Below, piece after piece: positions 48,407 through 54,091 of a stretch of 57,878 bases of DNA. Source of the DNA: Beijerinckiaceae bacterium (GTDB lineage Bacteria > Pseudomonadota > Alphaproteobacteria > Rhizobiales > Beijerinckiaceae). Where the stretch lies: the NCBI GenBank assembly GCA_031291515.1, contig JARLIW010000323.1:1-57878 (forward strand), given 5' to 3'. The translations under genes and the position numbers were made by a program. The notes beneath the pieces are model-generated. The model was not told the origin of the DNA and did not search any database. It worked only from the letters and a program-made list of their open reading frames with translations. How positions within the stretch are numbered: the stretch's first letter is position 1; the number at the start of each line of letters is the position of its first letter.

Positions 48407-48574
48407 ATGTCGCGACGCCCCGCCGCCGTCACTCAGGCCGACGCCAGTCAGATCGACCGCAGCGCGCCCCTGCGGCTGTCGGAAGCGGCGGCGCTGGCGT
48501 TCCCCCTTCGGGACGAGGGGGTCGGAGGTTCGAATCCTCTCACTCCGACCAATTTCATAAAGAAATATCAATAA
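48407..48574 (+). pseudogene. Truncated excisionase-like gene, cut at the att core
   Basis: The frame reads MSRRPAAVTQADASQIDRSA, then APLRLSEAAALAFP, and from residue 34 on it simply translates the tRNA-Pro fragment (LRDEGVGGSNPL). The first 33 residues resemble the start of small excisionase/AlpA-like HTH proteins found beside integrases in Rhizobiales, which continue with a 'DGSMT--GLR-EA' helix that is missing here. I infer that a deletion joined xis to the att core. The family is recognised from memory; confidence is moderate. Confidence 0.5.
48507..48551 (+). other. attP-like core: 3' half of tRNA-Pro(CGG)
   Basis: Forty-five bases match the layout of a bacterial tRNA-Pro(CGG) from the anticodon loop to CCA. 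TTCGGGA (48507-48513, anticodon CGG at 48509-48511) is followed by a variable region. The T arm comes next: GGAGG, TTCGAAT, CCTCT (48524-48540). The acceptor strand CACTCCG, discriminator A and CCA end it (48541-48551). The 5' half of a tRNA is absent: the upstream CCCCC does not pair with CGAGG. Phages that integrate into tRNA genes carry exactly such 3' fragments so that the tRNA stays intact. No integrase gene is present anywhere in the genome. Confidence 0.8.
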
Positions 48575-48579
48575 CTTGA

Positions 48580-48637
48580 GTTTGCCGGAATTCCAGGCAA
48601 ACTTGTGGTCGGACAGTTTCCGGGCAGTTTCATGCCC
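48580..48637. other. Inverted repeats beside the att core
   Basis: A 7-bp inverted repeat GTTTGCC (48580-48586) / GGCAAAC (48596-48602) and a second one, GGGCA (48622-48626) / TGCCC (48633-48637), lie between the att core and the lysis-side terminator. CAGTTTC occurs twice here (about 48614 and 48625). They could be integrase arm-type sites or weak terminators. Confidence 0.45.
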
Positions 48638-48644
48638 AAAACGC

Positions 48645-48680
48645 AAAAAGCGCCCCGCACGGCGCGAGGCCGGCGGGGCG
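48645..48680 (-). terminator. Terminator of the lysis operon
   Basis: On the minus strand an 8-bp GC stem (48651-48658 with 48673-48680) is followed by CTTTTTGCGTTTT. It lies 21 bases past the last lysis gene, and stops leftward transcription before the att core. Confidence 0.75.
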
Positions 48681-48701
48681 GAATGTCTTTGCCAAGCCGG
48701 C

Positions 48702-49049
48702 CTATTCCGACGATATGCGTCGCGGACGCATGCCGAGCGATTCCTTGATCTCGCGAAAATTGGCGTCCATCCGATCCTCGAGGCGGCGGAAATCCTCGAC
48801 GTCTGGGATCCTGCCGAGCGCCCTGAGATTTTCCTCGTGGCGCTGATCGTTTTTGCGCTGGTTGTCGTCGACGCTCTTTTCGAACGCCTTTTTCCAATCC
48901 TTAAGCGATTCGACGTCTGTCATGACGCTGCCCGCCTTTGAAGCGACGCGCCACAAGGCACCGACCAGGATCGTTGCGACGGCGCCGAGACCGCCGATCG
49001 CCCATTCGACGATCGAAAGCTCATCGCTCGGTGGATTCGGAAGCCCCAT
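48702..49049 (-). CDS. Membrane protein with coiled coil (lysis block)
   Basis: The 115-residue product has one span at about 14-36 (VEWAIGGLGAVATILVGALWRVA) and a cytoplasmic or periplasmic coiled coil (VESLKDWKKAFEKSVDDNQRKN, FRRLEDRMDANFREIKESL). This is the shape of XhlA-like or DUF2730-like phage proteins that accompany holins. It is the last gene of the lysis operon. Confidence 0.65.
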   Translation of the reverse strand: MGLPNPPSDELSIVEWAIGGLGAVATILVGALWRVASKAGSVMTDVESLKDWKKAFEKSVDDNQRKNDQRHEENLRALGRIPDVEDFRRLEDRMDANFREIKESLGMRPRRISSE

Positions 49050-49064
49050 CGTCTCGCTCCGAAA

Positions 49065-49562
49065 TCAAAGGGCCGGTCTGCCGGTCCGACCGCCGCTCGG
49101 GCCGTTGGGAAAGCCGCCCTGGCTGGCCGGCAGGGTCGGATCGGCGCCCCTGATATTCAGCGCGCCAAGCCCGGCCAGGACGGCGAGAATCTTTCCGGCC
49201 GCCGCGATCTCGGGGATGCTGACCATCGCCAGCTTTTCAACCGTGAGCGCCATGGAGGCGGCGCCGGAAATCGGACTCGGAACGTCGGCGACGGCTTGGG
49301 TCAGGACGATCATGCCATAGCCGCCGGCCATCGCGTCGAGGGTGAGATTGCCGAATTTAGCCGCCGCGGCCGCGACCAGCGCATTCCAGAACGTCATGGC
49401 TTCGTTGCCGAGCGCGCCAAGATCGCCGACGACAAGCGCCGTGGTGGAAGCGATCGCCGTCTCGGCCGGCGTCAGGGAAATGGTCGGGTTCGTCACGGGC
49501 GATCCTTTCGGGTGAAGCCAGCGGGCGAAAACGCCCGCCAGCCAATTGAGGAAGGCGCTCAC
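49065..49562 (-). CDS. Putative membrane-associated lysis-block protein
   Basis: This encodes 165 residues from GTG 49562, overlapping the lipoprotein stop (GTGA). It has an amphipathic start (SAFLNWLAGVFARWLHP) and Ala-rich helices (TALVVGDLGALGNEAMTFWNALVAAAAAKFG), with no strong span. A role in lysis or tail completion is guessed from place. Confidence 0.55.
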   Translation of the reverse strand: MSAFLNWLAGVFARWLHPKGSPVTNPTISLTPAETAIASTTALVVGDLGALGNEAMTFWNALVAAAAAKFGNLTLDAMAGGYGMIVLTQAVADVPSPISGAASMALTVEKLAMVSIPEIAAAGKILAVLAGLGALNIRGADPTLPASQGGFPNGPSGGRTGRPAL

Positions 49563-49960
49563 TGGACTTTCGTCGTCGCCGGGATGTCCGCAGCCTTGAC
49601 GACGACCGGGGCCATGAGCGTGCCGCCCATCGCAGGGCAAAGACTGCCGACGACGACGTATGCGATCGTCGTCGAATGAACGACCGCCGCGACGCCGCCT
49701 GACTTGGAATTGCTGAGCACCGCGCCGATCGCCGCCGTCTCGCTGCTGGCGTCGGCGAAGCCGCAGGCCAGCATGGTCGAACCGGCCTTGAGTTCGGCGA
49801 TGGCCGCCTGCGTCGCTGGATCGTTCAGCGCGGCGTCGATTGCATTGATGTCGTAGGCGGCGTGTGTGATGCCGGCCGCGACGCGACGGGCGAGGTTGTC
49901 GGTTGCGGCACAGCCGGAAATGGCGAGCGCCAGCGCGCCCAGGAGAGCGATTTTCTTCAT
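49559..49960 (-). CDS. Lipoprotein (possible outer spanin)
   Basis: The 133-residue product starts MKKIALLGALALAISGCAA, a signal with lipobox ISGC (Cys17). The mature part is Ala-rich with two more cysteines. It is coupled by ATGA to a small membrane protein gene, the arrangement of inner and outer spanins. It is longer than most outer spanins, so the call is tentative. Confidence 0.6.
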   Translation of the reverse strand: MKKIALLGALALAISGCAATDNLARRVAAGITHAAYDINAIDAALNDPATQAAIAELKAGSTMLACGFADASSETAAIGAVLSNSKSGGVAAVVHSTTIAYVVVGSLCPAMGGTLMAPVVVKAADIPATTKVQ

Positions 49961-50130
49961 GGGGTTTCCTTTGGTTGCGGGGTGGCCTTGGCGATGGCGC
50001 GGATTTCCTTGCCGATCGTCTCGAGGGCGGCGCGCAGCGCCTTGTCGCCCCGCCGCTGGCGCTCGGCGCCGACGGCGAAGCCGAATAGGCCGGCGGCGAT
50101 TAGGCTGCCGGCCCAGAGCGCCCAGATCAC
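49957..50130 (-). CDS. Small single-span protein (possible inner spanin)
   Basis: This encodes 57 residues from GTG 50130, which overlaps the holin-like stop. A span at about 2-21 (IWALWAGSLIAAGLFGFAVG) is followed by a charged periplasmic helix (AERQRRGDKALRAALETIGKEIRAI). The layout fits a very short inner spanin paired with the lipoprotein after it. Confidence 0.55.
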   Translation of the reverse strand: MIWALWAGSLIAAGLFGFAVGAERQRRGDKALRAALETIGKEIRAIAKATPQPKETP

Positions 50131-50564
50131 AGCTTGGCGGGCGCGGCGGCCGGCGGCAGTGCAGCGGGAGCCGCGACGGCGGTCATTTGCGCCTGCAACT
50201 GGCCGAAAGCCGCCGTGACCTTGCCCTTAACTTCATCGGGGCCGAGACCGAGCGAATCGAGTTCCTTCGGCGCGTCGACGAGGATCTGGTCGGCGATCGA
50301 TTTGACCATCGGCGATTTGACGTCGATCTGCCTGGTGGCGAGATTGTCGGCCGCCTTGGCGACCTCGGCGGCGGCGTATTGCGTCGCCAGGCCTTCGACC
50401 TTGGCGAGCATCGCCTGATCGATGCTGATTCCGATGTATTTTTTGACCAGGACGGCGATGAAGCCGCCGAGCGCGCTGATGACCGCGCCGACGACGGCGT
50501 TCACGTAGGGCGCGGCGTCCGAAACGGCTTGCGCGCCAGTCAGGACGGTATTCGGATCGCTCAT
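50127..50564 (-). CDS. Holin-like protein
   Basis: The 145-residue product has one or two spans at about 18-42 (PYVNAVVGAVISALGGFIAVLVKKYIG), then a long amphipathic helical region and an Ala/Pro tail. It resembles the LLH-type phage holins that have one N-terminal span and a long C-terminal domain. It lies next to the amidase endolysin and likely forms or helps form the lysis hole. Confidence 0.65.
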   Translation of the reverse strand: MSDPNTVLTGAQAVSDAAPYVNAVVGAVISALGGFIAVLVKKYIGISIDQAMLAKVEGLATQYAAAEVAKAADNLATRQIDVKSPMVKSIADQILVDAPKELDSLGLGPDEVKGKVTAAFGQLQAQMTAVAAPAALPPAAAPAKL

Positions 50565-50577
50565 TTCGATTCTCCTC

Positions 50578-50703
50578 TCAGTTGCAATTGCGCGGGTCTG
50601 CGATGCAAAGGGCGGCCGCGCGGCCGACGTCGAACGCGCCGCGACAGCCGCTCGACGTGAAGGCGACCGCGAACAGGATCGCCAGAGCGAGCGCGCGGCT
50701 CAG
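50578..50703 (-). CDS. Tiny lipoprotein with CTG start
   Basis: A 41-residue frame reads SRALALAILFAVAFTSSGC, with a lipobox-like TSSGC (Cys20). No ATG, GTG or TTG start is available; a CTG overlaps the amidase TGA as CTGA, the same coupling geometry used elsewhere here. It may be a second small lipoprotein of the lysis set. It needs protein evidence. Confidence 0.4.
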   Translation of the reverse strand: MSRALALAILFAVAFTSSGCRGAFDVGRAAALCIADPRNCN

Positions 50704-51488
50704 GACGCCGCCTCGAGCGCCTTGATCGTGTCGGGCCCTATGTCGCCGTCGACGTACAGGCCGCGCGACTGCTGGAATCGGACAACGGCGTTTTGGGTGT
50801 TGCGCCCGTCGAGGCCGTCGACCGTCAGCGGAACGACGGGAACGCCAAGCGCGTTGAGACGCATCTGCGCCCATTCGAGCGATGGCGGCGCGAGATCGTG
50901 GCGGACGGTGCCGATCGGCTTCCAGCCGGCCGACGCGGAGGGGACCATCGCCGGGATCGCCGCCATGCCCCACGTCGCCGGCATGTCCTGCGCGAAAGCC
51001 GCGCGAACGAGCGCGTCGAACGCTGCCTGTTTGGACGGATCGTCGGTGATGTCGTGGTGGCCGCCGCCGGCGACGCCGAGCTCGACGTGCTCGCAATAGC
51101 CGGTCCAGTTATTCGCGGCGTTGGCGCGCTGGCAGGGAATGCCGTTGACGTGCAGCCGGAACGCGACGATCGCCGCCAGCGCCGCCCACTCGGCCGCGCC
51201 GAGACCGAGCGCCGAATAGCCGGCCGCTTCGACGCCTTCCGAGAACGGATTGAAGTTGCAGGCGTGCCAGGCCTTGTTCGCCCAGGCGACCATCTGGATC
51301 GCTTGCAAGCCGTCCGCACTCAGCACGATATGCGCCGAGACTTGCGAGACGGCCATCGCGAACCACGACACCGAACCGCCGAAACTGCCTTCGCAGTCGT
51401 GGATCACGATCAATCGGACACGCTGGCCGTAGCGCGAACTGTAGTTCGGCGACGAGCGCCAGGTCAGGGCGGGAAGGACGAGGGTCAT
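50700..51488 (-). CDS. Endolysin: N-acetylmuramoyl-L-alanine amidase with PG-binding domain
   Basis: This is a 262-residue product. The amidase_2 domain (about 1-160) has VIHDCEG with His30, a second His75 in AWHAC, and GGGHHDITDDP (about 141-151) as the zinc-site end. The C-terminal PG_binding_1 domain is EWAQMRLNALGV, VDGLDGRNTQNAVVRFQQSRGL, DGDIGPDTIKAL (about 207-260). There is no signal peptide, so it needs the holin. It cuts the peptide from MurNAc at lysis. Confidence 0.92.
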   Translation of the reverse strand: MTLVLPALTWRSSPNYSSRYGQRVRLIVIHDCEGSFGGSVSWFAMAVSQVSAHIVLSADGLQAIQMVAWANKAWHACNFNPFSEGVEAAGYSALGLGAAEWAALAAIVAFRLHVNGIPCQRANAANNWTGYCEHVELGVAGGGHHDITDDPSKQAAFDALVRAAFAQDMPATWGMAAIPAMVPSASAGWKPIGTVRHDLAPPSLEWAQMRLNALGVPVVPLTVDGLDGRNTQNAVVRFQQSRGLYVDGDIGPDTIKALEAAS

Positions 51489-51613
51489 CCGATGCTCATC
51501 AATTCGAGGATGCCGATTGCCGCGACCGCGGCGAAAATGACGCTGCCGGAGCCCTCCCACCATCCGCCGAGCGCAACCCCGAGCAGGAGGATTTGAAGAC
51601 GCCCGACAGTCAA
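51485..51613 (-). CDS. Small membrane protein of the lysis block
   Basis: From TTG 51613 a 42-residue protein is read with one span (QILLLGVALGGWW and SVIFAAVAAIGILELM, maybe two half-spans). Longer ATG starts exist but overlap the upstream gene. It ends 4 bases into the endolysin gene (ATGA). It is holin- or antiholin-like in shape. Confidence 0.4.
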   Translation of the reverse strand: MTVGRLQILLLGVALGGWWEGSGSVIFAAVAAIGILELMSIG

Positions 51614-51620
51614 AGCGCCG

Positions 51621-51824
51621 TCACCACCAATGAAACAGGACGCCGCAGCGCCATCCAGCGATGAGGATGCCCAGGAGGATGCAGATGACGGCGCCGACAA
51701 AGGGACTATTGGCGGCTTCGTTGTCCTGCGGGTTGTCAGACATCCCGTCGGCGAACGTGACGAACAGAAGCAGGATACCGATGACGATCAGTGCAGCCGC
51801 CAGCAATGCCCACCAAGTGACCAT
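51621..51824 (-). CDS. Two-span small membrane protein (holin candidate)
   Basis: The 67-residue product has spans at 2-24 (VTWWALLAAALIVIGILLLFVTF) and 42-60 (FVGAVICILLGILIAGW) with an acidic loop between. The size fits class II holins (two spans, 65-95 residues). It lies directly upstream of the endolysin cluster. Confidence 0.6.
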   Translation of the reverse strand: MVTWWALLAAALIVIGILLLFVTFADGMSDNPQDNEAANSPFVGAVICILLGILIAGWRCGVLFHWW

Positions 51825-51833
51825 GAAAACCTC

Positions 51834-52361
51834 CTACGTCTGAACGAACGCCGTGACGACGCCGCGCGAGATCACGCCGCGCGCGACGCGGTGGCCCCAA
51901 TTGCCGGAAATGATCGCGATCGATCCGTTGGGATTGACGCCCTCAACGATGCCGACATGACCGGCGTAGCCGCGCCGCGTCGCCATGACGACGAGATCGC
52001 CGGGCGATGGATTCGAGACGTGCGACCCATAGGCGAGCGCACTCGCCGCCATGCGATTCGCCAGCGGCGGCTTGCCGGCGCGCACCAGCCACGCCGACAC
52101 GGCGTCGGCGCACCACGGGCCGGGGAGCCGCGTGAACTTGCCTGAGCCGAGATCGCCCAACGCCACAGCGACGAGCTGCGAACTGGCGACATAGGCGCGC
52201 TGGCCTGTGTGCCACGCCGCGCGGGCGACGAACGCCGGCGCGCCTGCCTTCCATGTCGGCGCATTGATGTTCGGTCCCGCCGGCCCGGCGCGCCCGTTGG
52301 CGAAGGCCTGCGACGCGCACAAAACGAGAGACAGTGCAAAGACGACGCGCCGCAGCCTCAT
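51834..52361 (-). CDS. Exported CHAP-domain peptidoglycan hydrolase
   Basis: The 175-residue product starts with a signal peptide (MRLRRVVFALSLVLCASQAFA, cleavage near 21). The CHAP-like domain has PWCADAVSAWL with Cys84 and YAGHVGIVEG with His135, of the TIGR02594 type. An exported hydrolase besides the cytosolic amidase means that lysis or infection uses two wall enzymes. It is coupled by ATGA to the gene upstream. Confidence 0.88.
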   Translation of the reverse strand: MRLRRVVFALSLVLCASQAFANGRAGPAGPNINAPTWKAGAPAFVARAAWHTGQRAYVASSQLVAVALGDLGSGKFTRLPGPWCADAVSAWLVRAGKPPLANRMAASALAYGSHVSNPSPGDLVVMATRRGYAGHVGIVEGVNPNGSIAIISGNWGHRVARGVISRGVVTAFVQT

Positions 52362-52783
52362 AGCGGCTGCCCCGCCGCCTTGGCGTGGGTGATGTCGCCG
52401 GCGCCCGCGCCCATCACCAGGGCGGCGAAGCGCTTCGCCAACATCATCTGATTGCAAGCCTCCCCGTCGTCGATGAAAAGGACTTGCGCCGACCCGTCGG
52501 GGAACGTGCTGATCATGGCGCTGTCGCCGGGGGGGAACTCCGACGAGACCGGCGGCGTTGCGACATAAAGGCCGCGCGCGAATTGCCATTGCGCGTCGGT
52601 GGCGTGAGCAAAGGGGGAGCCGCCAGCGGACTTTGCCTCGGCCTCAAGCTTGGCGAGCGGCTGGCAACTCGACCCAGAGCCTTCCTGCGCGCGCACCAGC
52701 CGCGGCGCGACAAAGAACAGGACGACCAGGGCGAGGAGTCCGAGACGCGCGAGCGCGCCCCGCGGCAGGCGGGAATCGGGCAT
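52358..52783 (-). CDS. Exported hypothetical protein
   Basis: This encodes 141 residues from ATG 52783 (MPDSRLPRGALARLGLLALVVLFFVAPRL), with a signal peptide cleaved near residue 31 and a mature part with two cysteines (SCQPLAKLEAEAKSAGG, DDGEACNQMMLAKRF). It is coupled to the CHAP gene. It may be a periplasmic partner or inhibitor of that hydrolase; this is a guess. Confidence 0.6.
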   Translation of the reverse strand: MPDSRLPRGALARLGLLALVVLFFVAPRLVRAQEGSGSSCQPLAKLEAEAKSAGGSPFAHATDAQWQFARGLYVATPPVSSEFPPGDSAMISTFPDGSAQVLFIDDGEACNQMMLAKRFAALVMGAGAGDITHAKAAGQPL

Positions 52784-52818
52784 TAGGATCGTCTCCTTTT
52801 TTTGGGAGGGGGCGGTCG

Positions 52819-53832
52819 TCAATAGGCGCGGCAGAGAAAGCCGATCTTGTCGGCTGAGACCCAAGTCGCGGCGCCGGCGATGTCCGAATAGTCCGTCACG
52901 GTGACGGAGCTGGCCGAGCTGGCGGTTTGGAGCACCTGGAAATTCGCCGTGGTGTGCGTTGTGATGTCGTTGGCCGAGCAGACCCATCCCGTCGTCGCCG
53001 TCGGCATCGCGATCACGCAAGTCGAACCGCTGGCCGTGCCGATGGTGACGACGAAGGCGTCAGTTCCATTGCCGGCGGAAATGCTCGGCGAACCGGCGCC
53101 GCAGCCCGACGAGATCGTGGGAGGAGTGGCTGAGTCGGCCAGTCTGGCGAAGCTGAGCGAAGTCGAGGCGGCAAGCGTGGTGAAGCTGCCAGGGAGCGTT
53201 CCCCCAGCTATCGTCGTAGCGAGGCCCGCAACCGACGACAGACCGCTCGCCCCATCAAGCGCGGCGCCGGCCGCCGTAGCGACACCCGATCCCAATCCCG
53301 ACACGTCGCTGATCGTGGGTTGCGACTGATGCGGGACGCCCGACGTGCCGATATAGTCGATCCAGTTGTGCGATAGCGACGTGATGCTTTCGACGCCGCC
53401 AAGCGTGGAGGCCGAAGGCGGAGGAAGATTGCTGGCGTTGGCGAGATTGATCGCCGCGGGCGTTCCCAGATTGGCGCCGGGGACCGACAGACCGCTCGGC
53501 AATGTCGTGGAGTCGGTGAGCGTGCCCGCGCTGTCCGATAGGACGCCGCCGGACGTCGACGGCGAGAGGATCGTCGATCCAGGCGCGAGTGTGGCGCCGG
53601 AGAGGTTGAGCGGATTGGTGGAATCCGAAAGCGTCGCCTCGCTGGCGACGATGTTCAGCAGGGCGTTTCTGAGACAGGCGGGCGTCACCGATCCCGTCGT
53701 GTTGTCGACGACGCAAGCCTGGGTCTGAGTTTCCAGGGCCGCGCGCGTTCTTGAAACTTGCGCAGACGCCGGCGCCAAGGCGAGTGCCAGAAACGCGACG
53801 CCAAAAATCAGGCGCGCAACGGTGAAGCGCAT
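52819..53832 (-). CDS. Exported fibre/adhesin-like protein
   Basis: The 337-residue product starts MRFTVARLIFGVAFLALALAPASA (cleavage near 24). Its mature part is Ser/Thr/Gly-rich, with phage-fibre-type text (TTLPSGLSVPGANLGTPAAINL, HQSQPTISDVSGLG) and a C-terminal beta domain with three cysteines. Such text is typical of phage tail fibres and collar proteins, but the signal peptide is not. It lies downstream of the 803-residue fibre gene. Confidence 0.7.
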   Translation of the reverse strand: MRFTVARLIFGVAFLALALAPASAQVSRTRAALETQTQACVVDNTTGSVTPACLRNALLNIVASEATLSDSTNPLNLSGATLAPGSTILSPSTSGGVLSDSAGTLTDSTTLPSGLSVPGANLGTPAAINLANASNLPPPSASTLGGVESITSLSHNWIDYIGTSGVPHQSQPTISDVSGLGSGVATAAGAALDGASGLSSVAGLATTIAGGTLPGSFTTLAASTSLSFARLADSATPPTISSGCGAGSPSISAGNGTDAFVVTIGTASGSTCVIAMPTATTGWVCSANDITTHTTANFQVLQTASSASSVTVTDYSDIAGAATWVSADKIGFLCRAY

Positions 53833-53843
53833 CGGGGCGGCCC

Positions 53844-54090
53844 TCAGAAGGTCATATTGGCGGTGAGGTTCATCAACTGGCCGGGGCCGCCGCCCGCGCC
53901 GGTTCCCGTCCCGTAGAACGTGCCGACCGCCGTGCCGCTGCCGTATTCCATCGCCGACAAGAAATGCCGGCCGAGCAGCGGCGTGTTCGGGAGCTGAGCC
54001 GCGACGCTGCCGTGTGACGGCGCCGACGCCAGCGGCGATCACGCCGGGCGCCGGCGTCACGAACAGAAGAATGATCGCCAACCATCGCAT
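53844..54090 (-). pseudogene. Small exported protein with apparent frameshift
   Basis: From ATG 54090 the first frame gives a signal peptide (MRWLAIILLFVTPAPGVIAA). About 25 codons on, the plausible protein continues in the +1 frame: APSHGSVAAQLPNTPLLGRHF, then a Gly/Thr-rich stretch and TGA at 53844. The region around 54030-54055 is GC-rich and repetitive. Either a one-base error, a real frameshift, or ribosomal frameshifting is needed to make one protein of about 80 residues. Confidence 0.5.
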
Positions 54091-54091
54091 C

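Noticed and set aside
48490-48551. A complete tRNA-Pro gene
   Set aside because: Only the 3' half is present; the bases before TTCGGGA cannot form the anticodon stem, and no D arm or 5' acceptor strand is found.
48269-48646. Minus-strand frame containing ERIRTSDPLVP
   Set aside because: This peptide is the well-known artefact of translating the antisense of a tRNA 3' end; here it arises from the tRNA-Pro fragment.
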